Assembly: GCF_012911025.1 (NCBI RefSeq) | Contig: NZ_WUEI01000001.1 | Span: 62,001-126,000, forward strand | Reading direction: 5' to 3' | Source of the DNA: Azoarcus sp. TTM-91 | Lineage (GTDB): Bacteria > Pseudomonadota > Gammaproteobacteria > Burkholderiales > Rhodocyclaceae | Length of the DNA stretch: 64,000 bases | Shown: piece by piece, positions 1 through 7,946 of the stretch | How the letters are laid out: the number at the start of each line of letters is the position of its first letter | Position numbering within the stretch: the first letter of the stretch is position 1 | Translations under genes and position numbers: made by a program | Notes under the pieces: model-generated | What the model was told of the DNA's origin: nothing | Databases searched by the model: none | The model's input: the letters and a program-made list of their open reading frames with translations, nothing else

Positions 1-1
1 T

Positions 2-67
2 CATCTCGCGCGCCGGATTGCCGGCGCGGTGGTCGTGCTGGCCGGGATCGCGGCGATAGGGTTCTGA
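2..67 (+). CDS. C-terminal end of a membrane protein (partial, left edge)
   Basis: The frame running in from the left edge ends at a TGA at 65-67. The 21 visible residues are mostly hydrophobic (an Arg-Arg pair, then Ile/Ala/Gly/Val/Leu), which looks like the last membrane helix of an integral membrane protein. A perfect 9-bp hairpin follows at 137-160, consistent with the end of a transcription unit. Too little is visible to name a family. Confidence 0.45.
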   Translation, partial: HLARRIAGAVVVLAGIAAIGF

Positions 68-136
68 CGCTCAGGCTGCAGAAGCCCGGGCGGTGACGCC
101 GCTGCAATGCGGCGCGCAGTCCCCGCCCGAACGCAA

Positions 137-160
137 GCGGCGCGGCACATCCCGCGCCGC
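137..160. terminator. Hairpin between convergent genes, likely bidirectional terminator
   Basis: Perfect inverted repeat: GCGGCGCGG at 137-145 and CCGCGCCGC at 152-160, with a 6-nt loop. It is followed on the plus strand by a short T-rich stretch (GTTTCTT). It sits between the end of the plus-strand gene at 67 and the end of the minus-strand DUF2798 gene at 193, where a shared terminator is expected. Confidence 0.6.
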
Positions 161-192
161 GCCGTTTCTTGCCACCTCGCGGCGGGAAAAGC

Positions 193-420
193 TCAGTCCG
201 AACCGAAGGCGGTGATGAAGCGCGTCGCCCGCTGCGCCAGCGGAATGGCGAAGAAGGCCGCCACCGCGGCAATCGGCCAGGCCAGCAGGAAGGCGTGCAT
301 CCACAGCTTGAGGAAATCCGGCGTGAGGCCGAGGTTGAGGAGGGTGATGACCGCGGTCATCACGAACGCCATGATGGCGGACATCATGACCGGCATGACG
401 TGATGGGGCTTGAGTCTCAT
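193..420 (-). CDS. DUF2798 family small membrane protein
   Basis: This 75-residue protein has two predicted membrane helices: roughly residues 8-30, with the run VMMSAIMAFVMTAV, and residues 42-62. The two-helix layout, and the Asn-Leu-Gly-Leu followed by a Phe-Leu-x-x-Trp segment between the helices, match the DUF2798 family. The function of that family is unknown. I start at the ATG at 418-420 because homologues begin just before the first helix. An in-frame ATG at 460-462 would add 14 polar residues but has no better ribosome site. The gene lies 71 nt downstream of the sirtuin gene on the same strand and may be co-transcribed with it. Confidence 0.7.
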   Translation of the reverse strand: MRLKPHHVMPVMMSAIMAFVMTAVITLLNLGLTPDFLKLWMHAFLLAWPIAAVAAFFAIPLAQRATRFITAFGSD

Positions 421-491
421 CGGGGTGGGGGCTCTTGTATCGGTATCACTCGATATTGCCATGTGCGCCGCCATCTGTGTGCGCTGCAACA

Positions 492-1274
492 TCAGTGATT
501 TCCGCAAAGCAGGGCAGGCAGCACGGTGGCGGCGGAACCCTTGAGATTGAAGCGGGCCAGCGCATCGAAGGCGGTATGCCCCGGATTCACCTGCAGCAGC
601 GTCGCCCCCGCCCGCAGCGCCTGCTCCGGCAGGGCCGCCGCCGGATAAACCAGCGCCGAAGTGCCCACGCACAGCACCAGGTCGCAACTATCCATCGCCT
701 GCGAGGCCGCGCTCCATGCCGCCTCCGGCAGCCCCTCGCCGAACCACACCACGCCCGGCCGCAGCGCGCCGCCGCACTGCTCGCACCGCGGCGGCGCCAG
801 CCTGCGGCCGCCCTCCGGCTCCACCGGCTCCACCGTGGCGAATGCCCCCGGCGCGCCGCAGGCACCGCAGCGCGGTGCGAACAGGCTGCCATGCAGGTGC
901 ACCGCCGCCGGGCCGCCGGCGCGCTCATGCAGGTCGTCCACGTTCTGCGTCACCACCGTCACCCCGCCGCTGCCCTCCGCCGCCCGCCGGGCGGCGAATT
1001 CCGCAATCGCACGATGCCCGGCGTTCGGCTGCGCCGCCCTCACCCGCGCCCGCCGCCACTCGTACCAGCCCCACACCAACTCAGGATCACGTGCAAAAGC
1101 CTCCGGCGTCGCCAGCGCCTCCGCCGAGAAACGCGCCCACAGGCCGGTGAGCGCATCCCGGAAGGTCGGCACCCCGCTCTCGGCCGACATGCCGGCGCCG
1201 GTGAAGATGACGATGCGGCGGGCAGCGCTTATGGCATCGCGGGCGGCGGCGAGAGGGGGCCTTGTATCCATCAT
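492..1274 (-). CDS. cobB: NAD-dependent protein deacylase, CobB/SIRT5-like sirtuin
   Basis: Sir2-family enzyme of 260 residues that removes acyl groups from lysines using NAD. Visible motifs are the NAD-binding GAGMS at 26-30, TQNVD at 109-113, the catalytic His128 in HLHG, four zinc cysteines (C136, C139, C164, C167) and GVVWFGE at 174-180. Tyr71 and Arg74 (Y-E-W-R) fall where SIRT5 and E. coli CobB carry the Tyr/Arg pair that binds succinyl and malonyl carboxylates. Class III desuccinylase/deacetylase activity is therefore likely. The first Met (1274) is followed directly by a second, so the start is uncertain by one codon. The neighbours do not reveal a specific target protein. Confidence 0.9.
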   Translation of the reverse strand: MMDTRPPLAAARDAISAARRIVIFTGAGMSAESGVPTFRDALTGLWARFSAEALATPEAFARDPELVWGWYEWRRARVRAAQPNAGHRAIAEFAARRAAEGSGGVTVVTQNVDDLHERAGGPAAVHLHGSLFAPRCGACGAPGAFATVEPVEPEGGRRLAPPRCEQCGGALRPGVVWFGEGLPEAAWSAASQAMDSCDLVLCVGTSALVYPAAALPEQALRAGATLLQVNPGHTAFDALARFNLKGSAATVLPALLCGNH

Positions 1275-1451
1275 GGGAAAGGGAGGGTGCGGAAGAAGCG
1301 CAAGGCTAGCGGAAGTCGTCTGCGGTCGCAGCAGGCCGCAACCTTTTCGGTGCCAGCCCCTTCAAGCCAGCGTCCGAAATGCGCACTTGATGGTCGGACG
1401 CCTTGGACTCCCGATCGGGACCAGGCCGCGCGCGACTTCTGCGTCACCCGG

Positions 1452-1568
1452 TCAAGCGGCGGGAAACGGCAGCGGAATCGCCCCCGCGTAGCGCGTGAGG
1501 ACATCGCTGGGTGCAAGTAGCCATGCCCGCTCGAACAGGACAGCGCTCTTCTCCGCACCCGTGGTCAT
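1452..1568 (-). CDS. Small ORF coupled to the azoR stop codon (hypothetical or remnant)
   Basis: A 38-codon frame starts at the ATG at 1566-1568, which overlaps the azoR stop codon in the ATGA arrangement used by real operons here. It ends at a TGA at 1452-1454. The peptide begins [16 protein letters not shown] and ends in IPLPFPAA. I recognise no family. The tight coupling is the only argument for translation. It may be the decayed start of a second gene, because about 180 nt without a gene follow. Confidence 0.3.
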   Translation of the reverse strand: MTTGAEKSAVLFERAWLLAPSDVLTRYAGAIPLPFPAA

Positions 1569-2182
1569 GCCGCCTTCGCCAACAAGGTTTGCACCGCCAT
1601 CTCGGTATTGGCGATGGCGGCCTTTGCCGCGTCCGGGCCAAACACGGTGCCTTCGACGCGCACCAGTTCAACATCAGTGAGGCCGATGAAACCGAGCAGG
1701 TGCAAGAGGTAGTTGCTCTGGAAATCGAACGGTGCCCAGGCGCCTTCCGAGAACACGCCGCCGGCGGCGGCGACAAGATAAACCTTCTTGCCGGTCAGCA
1801 AGCCTTTTGGCCCGGTGTCGCCGTAGCCGAAAGTGACAGCTGGCCAAATGATGTGATCAAACCAGGCCTTGAGTTGGGAGGACGGTCCGAAGTTGATCAT
1901 TCCCGAGCCAAGCACAACTACGTCAGCGGCCTTTAGCTCATCAACCAGCTCCTGGGCGATCCGCACTGCCTCAGCCTGCTCAGGCGTCCGGGCATCTGGC
2001 GCCGTGATGCGGCCATTAACGTAGGCAGAAGTGATGTGGGGAAACGGGTCTGCTGCGAGATCACGCACCGTCAGCGTACCGCCACAGCGAGCCTTGAGGC
2101 CTTCGGCGATCTCGGTTGCGAAGCGTGTGGAAAGGCTTTCAGCCCCGCGGGGGCTTGAGGTGACCAGTAGGATGTGGCTCAT
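1565..2182 (-). CDS. azoR: FMN-dependent NADH-azoreductase
   Basis: A 205-residue flavodoxin-fold quinone/azo reductase that reduces quinones and azo dyes by two-electron transfers from NADH, in the cytosol. The N-terminal strand is followed by the FMN-phosphate loop SSPRGAES at residues 9-16. The family stretch around 85-105 ([18 protein letters not shown]) and a later AAAGGVF segment are also present. The length matches AzoR (about 200). The start at 2182 has a strong TTAGGAG ribosome site. It is divergent from the HxlR regulator at 2292, as azoR-type genes often are, which suggests induction by electrophiles or quinones. Confidence 0.93.
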   Translation of the reverse strand: MSHILLVTSSPRGAESLSTRFATEIAEGLKARCGGTLTVRDLAADPFPHITSAYVNGRITAPDARTPEQAEAVRIAQELVDELKAADVVVLGSGMINFGPSSQLKAWFDHIIWPAVTFGYGDTGPKGLLTGKKVYLVAAAGGVFSEGAWAPFDFQSNYLLHLLGFIGLTDVELVRVEGTVFGPDAAKAAIANTEMAVQTLLAKAA

Positions 2183-2211
2183 GATGGCTCCTAAGGATAA
2201 AATAAGAACTA

Positions 2212-2261
2212 GGTAATCAATGAATCCTAAATTACCAAACCATACGAAGGATGGTATGGTT
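2212..2261. promoter_or_regulatory. Two inverted repeats in the azoR-hxlR intergenic region, candidate operators
   Basis: Repeat one is GGTAAT at 2212-2217 and ATTACC at 2231-2236, with a 13-nt gap. Repeat two is a perfect 8-bp pair, AACCATAC at 2238-2245 and GTATGGTT at 2254-2261, with an 8-nt gap. Both lie between the divergent starts at 2182 and 2292. HxlR-family repressors bind such palindromes as dimers. The assignment to this regulator is inferred from position. Confidence 0.5.
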
Positions 2262-2291
2262 CCCATGATCGATCCACAAGAAGGCACATGT

Positions 2292-2726
2292 ATGTCACTG
2301 AGTCACATTGATCTGCCTAAGGACATGCCGCAGCCCGATGCCGAAGGCTGCCAGGCCACCCGCGAAATCCTGGATCGCATCGGTGACAAGTGGAGCCTTT
2401 ACATCATCGCCACGCTGGCAAGCGGAGCGCGGCGTTTCAATGAGCTGAAGCGGGGAATAGACGGCATTTCGCAGCGCATGCTGACGCTGACGCTGCGTGG
2501 TCTGGAGCGTGATGGGCTGCTTACCCGGACGATGTATCCGACAATTCCGCCGCGCGTCGACTACGAACTCACCGCATTGGGAATGACGCTGCTAGGACCC
2601 GTGATGTCACTGGTCAACTGGGCGAATGCCAACAAGTCAGCCATATCCGAAGCGCATCGGCGCTTTGATGAAGAGTCCGAACCGGAGCGGATCTCCGTTC
2701 AGGGCGTTATCTACCAACGGCGGTAA
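2292..2726 (+). CDS. HxlR-family winged-helix transcriptional regulator
   Basis: A 144-residue HxlR/YodB-type DNA-binding protein. The winged helix covers about residues 25-115, with the family signature [10 protein letters not shown], then [20 protein letters not shown] (recognition helix) and the wing ending in PPRVDYELT. Cys20 corresponds to the N-terminal cysteine that senses thiol-reactive compounds in YodB-type members. I chose the ATG at 2292 because AAGAAGG precedes it at good spacing; in-frame ATGs at 2265 and 2220 are alternatives. It is divergent from azoR, which it probably represses together with itself. Confidence 0.88.
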   Translation: MSLSHIDLPKDMPQPDAEGCQATREILDRIGDKWSLYIIATLASGARRFNELKRGIDGISQRMLTLTLRGLERDGLLTRTMYPTIPPRVDYELTALGMTLLGPVMSLVNWANANKSAISEAHRRFDEESEPERISVQGVIYQRR

Positions 2727-3112
2727 GTTTCCTGACCGGACGGCTGCTTTCTCGGCCGATTGAAGTGCCGCGCTGCCCTCGAGGCCTTGCGCATCGTACT
2801 GAACGCCCCGCCCAGCAAGGATGTCGGGCACACGCCGCCACTTCGCGCGAGCCGCGACCGGCCGTGGTCTGCCCCTGCGCGACGCGCCGGCAGGGTGATG
2901 CAGAACCCAGTAACCGAACTGGAAAATCGGACGCTCTGGATCATTCCCGGATCTGCCGTCCTGACAGCAATGCGCAGCCCGCTCCACCCGAGCTCCCCCG
3001 ATGTTTCATCGCTTCGCCAGCCTGGTGTGTGCTGGCCGGGCATCCGCCGTGCGAGGGGACTGGGATGCGTTGTACCCGGAGACGGGCCGGCCCTCGCCAC
3101 CAGCGGGGCCGG
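2727..3112. other. Intergenic region with no supported gene
   Basis: This 386-nt stretch lies between two convergent units. All frames are open in places because of GC content, but none has a ribosome site plus a recognisable family. One minus-strand frame around 2700-2850 reads vaguely like an ankyrin repeat (ILAGRGVQYDAQGLEG), too weak to call. Confidence 0.4.
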
Positions 3113-3661
3113 TTACAGCTGCAGCAGCGGCTCGGGCTCTCCCAGCGCCGCCAGCTCGACGATGCTGCTCTCGCTCGCCGCACTGCCGTCCTGCAGCGCG
3201 GCGGCGAGGTCGGCGGTGGTGGAGTGGCGGGTCAGCATCAGGCAGGTGGTCTGGCCGGCGAAGACGAAGCTGGTGTGCCAGCAACCCGGCTTCATGCATA
3301 CGCCCTGGCCGTTGGGGATGCGGAAGGCGCGCAGGCGCTGCAGGTCCGGCGTGCGCGGATCGTCCTCGCGGCCGGGGCAGACCACCTGCACGATCTCGCC
3401 GCCCAGCGGCACGATGGCCTGCTGGGTCAGCCAGTGGGCTTCGAGCAGGCGCACCCGCAGGCTGTCGTTGCGGTAATTCACCCACAGCACTTCCGGCTGG
3501 CCGGCGGCGCCGGCGTCGAAGTCGTGCACATGCCAGAAGTCGCTGCCGGGGTTGCTGAAGCCGGTGGCGGCGGCGTCGTAGCGCTCGCCGCCCAGCGCCC
3601 AGCCGAAGGGGGCGAAAGCCTCCGCGCTCAACGCCTCTATCCTCACCACGGGCGTGCTCAT
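3113..3661 (-). CDS. Ureidoglycolate lyase (AllA) family protein
   Basis: A 182-residue cupin-fold protein of the AllA family, which splits ureidoglycolate into glyoxylate and urea in purine breakdown. Visible family features are an N-terminal APFGW turn, an HVHDFD stretch near residue 44, the LLEAHWLTQQAIVPLGG strand region and the CMKPGCWHTSF segment near 122-132. Its ATG at 3659-3661 overlaps the amidase stop codon, so the pair is translationally coupled. No other allantoin-pathway gene is visible. In this locus the protein may act on another ureido or hydroxy-acid intermediate. The family call is firm and the substrate is not. Confidence 0.8.
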   Translation of the reverse strand: MSTPVVRIEALSAEAFAPFGWALGGERYDAAATGFSNPGSDFWHVHDFDAGAAGQPEVLWVNYRNDSLRVRLLEAHWLTQQAIVPLGGEIVQVVCPGREDDPRTPDLQRLRAFRIPNGQGVCMKPGCWHTSFVFAGQTTCLMLTRHSTTADLAAALQDGSAASESSIVELAALGEPEPLLQL

Positions 3662-5007
3662 CACGCCGCCAGCACGCTTTCGATGGCCTGGCCCAGCGCC
3701 AGCACGCGGCGGTCGCTGCCGCCAGCGGCGGCGATCATCAGGCCCACCGGGGCGTTGCCGGTGTCGTGGCAGGGCACCGACAGGGCGCAGCCGTCGAGGA
3801 AGTTGATCAGCGTCGGGTTGCGCAGCATCAGGCCGTTGGCGGCGAAGTAGGCCTGCTCGTCGCGCACCAGCAGGTCGATCTCCGGCGCGATGCGCGGCAC
3901 GGTGGGCATCAGCAGGGCGTCGAAGCCGGCGATGCGGGCTTCCACCGCGGCGATCCAGCGCCGGCGGGCAGCAATCAGGTCCAGCAGGTCGGCGGCGCTC
4001 ATCTTGGCGCCGACGGCGATGCGGCTGCCGACGCGGGGGTCGTACTCGGCGCCGCGGTTTTCCAGGTAGCCGCGGTGCCAGGCCCAGGCTTCGGCGGCGG
4101 TGAAGGTGCCGCGGGCGTGCAGCTGGGCGAGCTGGGAGAACTCCGGCAGCGCGATGCGGCGCACCCGCGCGCCTTCGGCCTGCAGGCGGGCAAGGGCGAT
4201 CTCGAAGGCGGTGGCCACCGTCTCGTCCATGTCGTTCAGCGCCACGTCGGTGGGCACGGCGAAGCTGGCGTCGGCGAGTTCGGCGGCGGCGGGGATGTCC
4301 ACCGGCTCGCCGGCCAGCACCGCATCCATGATGGCGCAGCAGCGCACCGAGGCGGCCAGCGGCCCGATGGAGTCCAGCGCGGTGGACAGCGGCAGCACGC
4401 CTTCCATGCTGACGCGGCGGGCGGTGGGCTTGAAGCCGGTGAGGCCGCACAGGGCGGAGGGAATGCGCACCGAGCCGCCGGTGTCGGAGCCCACCGCCGC
4501 CACCGCCATGCCATCGCTGACCGACACCGCGGCGCCGGAGGAGGAGCCGCCGGGGATGCGGCCGGTGGCGCGGTCCCAGGGGTTGCGCGGGGTGCCGTAG
4601 TGGGGGTTGAGGCCGAGGCCGGAGTAGGCGAACTCGGTCATGTTGGTGCGGCCGACGATGATGGCGCCGGCGGCGATCAGGCGGTCGATGACCACCGCGT
4701 TGCGGGTGGCGGGCGGCGCGTTCTTCAGCAGCACCGAGCCGGCGGTGGTGGGCTGGCCGGCGATGTCGAACAGGTCCTTCACCGACACCGGCAGGCCTTC
4801 CAGCGGCGAGCGCACGATGCCGGCGGCGCGCAGGGTGTCGGAGGCGCTGGCGGCGGCCATGGCGCGCTCGGCGTCGATGCGGGTGAACACCCGCGCGCCT
4901 TCGCCGGCGAGATCGGTGGCGCGGCCCAACGCGGCGGTGGTGAGTTCGACGGCGCTGCGGCGGCCTGCGGCCAGCTCGGCGGCCAGGAGTTCGATGGTGG
5001 GGAGCAT
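3661..5007 (-). CDS. Amidase-signature family enzyme
   Basis: A 448-residue amidase that hydrolyses C-N amide bonds with a Ser-cisSer-Lys triad. Lys77 lies in SVKD, the cis-serine is Ser155 in the GGSSSG loop, and the nucleophile Ser179 is in GSDTGGS; the 24-residue spacing from Ser155 to Ser179 matches the family. The start at 5007 (MLPTIELL) begins at the usual N-terminal helix; longer frames upstream are GC-driven extension. It is the second-last gene of the TRAP-transporter unit. Likely substrates are the imported carboxylate amides or ureido compounds, which cannot be read from sequence. Confidence 0.9.
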   Translation of the reverse strand: MLPTIELLAAELAAGRRSAVELTTAALGRATDLAGEGARVFTRIDAERAMAAASASDTLRAAGIVRSPLEGLPVSVKDLFDIAGQPTTAGSVLLKNAPPATRNAVVIDRLIAAGAIIVGRTNMTEFAYSGLGLNPHYGTPRNPWDRATGRIPGGSSSGAAVSVSDGMAVAAVGSDTGGSVRIPSALCGLTGFKPTARRVSMEGVLPLSTALDSIGPLAASVRCCAIMDAVLAGEPVDIPAAAELADASFAVPTDVALNDMDETVATAFEIALARLQAEGARVRRIALPEFSQLAQLHARGTFTAAEAWAWHRGYLENRGAEYDPRVGSRIAVGAKMSAADLLDLIAARRRWIAAVEARIAGFDALLMPTVPRIAPEIDLLVRDEQAYFAANGLMLRNPTLINFLDGCALSVPCHDTGNAPVGLMIAAAGGSDRRVLALGQAIESVLAA

Positions 5008-5225
5008 GGGGCGGAGTCTCGTTATCGGCGATGAAGGAGGCGCCAGGCCGCGGGGGCGCCGGCGTCGCTGCGGCATCTGGTGCGGTGCGCCGGGCGGGCC
5101 GCTCGGGCCCGGGGCGGCGGCTCGACGCATGGTAAGGCAAGCGTGCCGGCCGCTGGCGTGGCTGCCGGCACGGTGGAATGCCGCCGGGTGGGGAGGGACC
5201 ACCACCCGGCGGCGTCGCCTGCTGC

Positions 5226-5909
5226 TCAGGCGACTTCGGGCAACACGGTGGCGGTATAGCGGTGGCGGATGCTGCGGCCGCTGCGCGGGTCGTGCAGCTC
5301 CATCTCGAAGGTGGCCGCCGGCCGGATGCCGCCGATGACGGCGACGGTGCCGCAGGTCATGCCGGTGCCTTCTTCCAGGCCCTTGCCGCCGGTGTAGCCG
5401 GCGATCAGGTCTTCAGCGGTGCGCAGGCTGGCCAGGGTACCGTCCTGGTAGAGCACCTCGGCACCGTTCTCGATGATGCGCGAGCGCACCTGCAGTTCGT
5501 CCCAGTGGCCGGCGACGTCGGCCAGGCGCCAGGCGGTGGTGGCCACCGGCTTCACGCAGATCTGCTTGGACAGCGCCACGCTGTGGGCTTCCAGCTTGCG
5601 GTCGGTGTGGTCGGAGGCGATGGAGAGATAGAGCTCGCCATCCACCTTGAAGACGAAGGCTTCCACCTCGCCGGAGCTGTCGCCGCCGACGACCTGGATG
5701 GTGGCGTCCTGCGTCACCTGGTTGGCGGCCACGCGGTAGTACAGCGGCACGCTGCTGGGGCGCGGCACGCCGATCTCGGCCAGTTCCTCGATGTGGTGTT
5801 CGATGGCGGCGCGGTCACGGCCGGCCCAGCCGGCGATGACCAACTGGCGGATGTCGGCTTCCAGCGGACGGCTGCCGCCGTCGGTCTCGAGCGTGAAGTG
5901 CAGTTTCAT
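5226..5909 (-). CDS. DUF2848 family protein
   Basis: A 227-residue soluble protein matching DUF2848. It has no signal peptide. A central segment reads DHTDRKLEAHSVALSKQICVKP (about 100-121), and a glycine-rich segment GTGMTCGTVAVIGGI (about 181-195) recalls the metal-binding C-terminal strand of fumarylacetoacetate-hydrolase-fold enzymes. That resemblance is only my impression. It sits between the TRAP large permease and the amidase on the same strand, so a catabolic role for the imported acid is likely. Biochemical function unknown. Confidence 0.75.
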   Translation of the reverse strand: MKLHFTLETDGGSRPLEADIRQLVIAGWAGRDRAAIEHHIEELAEIGVPRPSSVPLYYRVAANQVTQDATIQVVGGDSSGEVEAFVFKVDGELYLSIASDHTDRKLEAHSVALSKQICVKPVATTAWRLADVAGHWDELQVRSRIIENGAEVLYQDGTLASLRTAEDLIAGYTGGKGLEEGTGMTCGTVAVIGGIRPAATFEMELHDPRSGRSIRHRYTATVLPEVA

Positions 5910-5959
5910 TGTCTTGTTCTTTCCTTGGGATGTTGGGGTCAGAGGCGGGGTCGGGGCGT

Positions 5960-7243
5960 TCAGCCGAACACCGAGGGCAGCCACAGGGCCAGCCCGGGAA
6001 CGAAGGCAAGCAGCGCGACCATGAGGAACAGCGCCGCCACGAAGGGCAGGCTGCCGACGATCACGTCCTGCATGGAGCCGCTCTTGCGCAGGCTCTGCAC
6101 GACGAAGAGGTTGAGGCCCACCGGCGGGGTGATCAGCGCGGTTTCCACCAGCACGATGACGACGATGCCGAACCACACCGGATCGAAGCCCAGCGCGATC
6201 ATCACCGGGGCGATGATGGGGATGGTGGTGATCATCATCGACAGCGTTTCCATGAAGCAGCCGAGGATGACGTAGAACACCACCACCGCCAGCAGCATCC
6301 AGCCCGGCGACAGGCCCAGGCCGGACAGGGTCTGGGTGATGGAGTCGGTGAGGCCGATGGCCGACATGATGAAGTTGAGGAAGGCGGCGGCGATGACGAT
6401 GATCATGATCATCGCGGTGGCGCGCATGGTGTTCTCCAGCGCCTCGCGCAGCATGGCGAAGCTGAGGCGGCGGAAGCAGGCGGCCAGGATCAGCGCACCC
6501 ACCACGCCCAGCGCGGCGGCCTCGGTCGGCGTGGCGATGCCGGCGTAGATGGAGCCCACCACCAGCAGGAAGATGCCCAGCGGCGGCAGCAGGTGCACCA
6601 GGGAGGTGAAGCGCTCGCCCCAGTTCGCCCGCACCCGCTGGCCGCCCCACTCCGGCTTGAGCACGCAGGCGATCACGATCACCGCCATGAACATCAGCGC
6701 CATCAGGAAGCCGGGGAGGATGCCGGCAAGGTAGAGCTTGGGCACCGAGGTGTTGGTGAGCACGCCGTAGATCACCAGGTTGATGGACGGCGGGATCAGG
6801 ATGCCCAGCGTGCCACCGGCGGCGATGGAGCCGAGGAACAGCGGCTCGTTGTAGCCGAAGCGCTTGATCTGCGGCAGCGCCACCGTGCCCACGGTAGCGG
6901 CGGTGGCCACGCTGGAGCCGGAGGTGGCGGAGAACACGGTGGAGGCGCCGATGTTGGCGTGCATCAGCCCGCCCGGCAGCCACGACAACCACAGGCTCAT
7001 CGCCCCGTACATGCGCTCGGCGAAGCCGGCGCGCAGCAGCACCTCGCCCAGCAGGATGAACATCGGAATGGCGACGAGCAGGAACTCGTTGTTCGAACTC
7101 CAGGCCATCTCGCCCATCGCGCGGGTGAGCGGCAGCATGGAGTAGATCGGGTCCAGGATGAGGCCGAGCACGCCGAGCGCGGCGGCCACCGGCAGGCTGA
7201 GGCCGATCAGCACCAGCAGCAGGATGAGGGCGACGGCGATCAT
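5960..7243 (-). CDS. TRAP transporter large permease subunit (DctM)
   Basis: A 427-residue, highly hydrophobic protein with about 12 membrane helices, the ion-coupled translocation subunit of a tripartite TRAP importer. Family hallmarks include IPMFILLG near residue 60, the GSSVATAATVG segment, and GGTLGILIPPSI. The ATG at 7241-7243 overlaps the DctQ stop codon by 4 nt (ATGA), so both membrane subunits are made in step. The substrate is set by the binding protein encoded upstream at 7947-8984. Confidence 0.95.
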   Translation of the reverse strand: MIAVALILLLVLIGLSLPVAAALGVLGLILDPIYSMLPLTRAMGEMAWSSNNEFLLVAIPMFILLGEVLLRAGFAERMYGAMSLWLSWLPGGLMHANIGASTVFSATSGSSVATAATVGTVALPQIKRFGYNEPLFLGSIAAGGTLGILIPPSINLVIYGVLTNTSVPKLYLAGILPGFLMALMFMAVIVIACVLKPEWGGQRVRANWGERFTSLVHLLPPLGIFLLVVGSIYAGIATPTEAAALGVVGALILAACFRRLSFAMLREALENTMRATAMIMIIVIAAAFLNFIMSAIGLTDSITQTLSGLGLSPGWMLLAVVVFYVILGCFMETLSMMITTIPIIAPVMIALGFDPVWFGIVVIVLVETALITPPVGLNLFVVQSLRKSGSMQDVIVGSLPFVAALFLMVALLAFVPGLALWLPSVFG

Positions 7244-7857
7244 GCGGCTTCTCCCTTGACGATGCGCTCGCCGGCGGCGGCTTCTTCCTCCGCCTCTTCC
7301 TGGGCGGACTTCACCCCGGCGATCTCGCGCACGGTCTCCAGGTCGCCGGTCACCAGCGCCACCGAGGCGCGCACCAGCATCAGCGCCAGCACCACCGAGA
7401 ACCAGGCCAGGCCCAGCACCCACAGCGTCTGCGGAATCCACAGCGGCGTCGCCAGCGGCGTGTTGGCGGCGGCGTTGCCGTCCCAGGAGGTCATCGCCAC
7501 GTCATAGGCGTAGTAGCTCAGGTACACCGAGAACACGCCGAGGGAGACCAGCGCCAGCCAGTCCAGCACCGCGCACAGGCGCACCGGCAGGTGCTGGTAG
7601 ATCACGTCCACCCGCACGTTGGCGCGCTCCAGCGCGGTGAAGGCCAGCGCCCAGGTGGTGCTGATGGCGAAGGCGTAGCTGGACAGCTCGTCCGCCCCGC
7701 CGGTGGTGACGCCGAGAAAGCGGCGGGCGAGCACGTCCACCGCGATGAGGAACACGCTGGCCAGGGTGAGCGCGCCGCCCACCCATACCGCCAGCCGCGA
7801 CAGGGTCCGCGCCATTCCCAGCAGGCGGGAAAGCGCGGCGCAATTCGTCTTGGTCAT
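7240..7857 (-). CDS. TRAP transporter small permease subunit (DctQ)
   Basis: A 205-residue membrane protein with four predicted helices, typical of DctQ. Family features are the VDVLARRF stretch after helix 1 and ADELSSYAFAISTTWALAF after it. The C-terminus is an acidic tail rich in Glu/Ala, longer than in many homologues. The start is the ATG at 7855-7857, about 90 nt after the binding-protein gene. Its stop overlaps the DctM start. Confidence 0.93.
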   Translation of the reverse strand: MTKTNCAALSRLLGMARTLSRLAVWVGGALTLASVFLIAVDVLARRFLGVTTGGADELSSYAFAISTTWALAFTALERANVRVDVIYQHLPVRLCAVLDWLALVSLGVFSVYLSYYAYDVAMTSWDGNAAANTPLATPLWIPQTLWVLGLAWFSVVLALMLVRASVALVTGDLETVREIAGVKSAQEEAEEEAAAGERIVKGEAA

Positions 7858-7946
7858 GAGGAAAACTCCAGAGGCCGGACGACCCGACTGCAGGAAGGAG
7901 GCCAGGGCGCGCCGACAGAGGCGCCCCTGGCCGGAAGGCGCAAGGC

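Noticed and set aside
2637..2987. Minus-strand frame with an ankyrin-like stretch after the HxlR gene
   Set aside because: A single imperfect repeat-like string, no ribosome site, overlap with the HxlR gene, and no neighbouring repeats. Perhaps a remnant, but unsupported.
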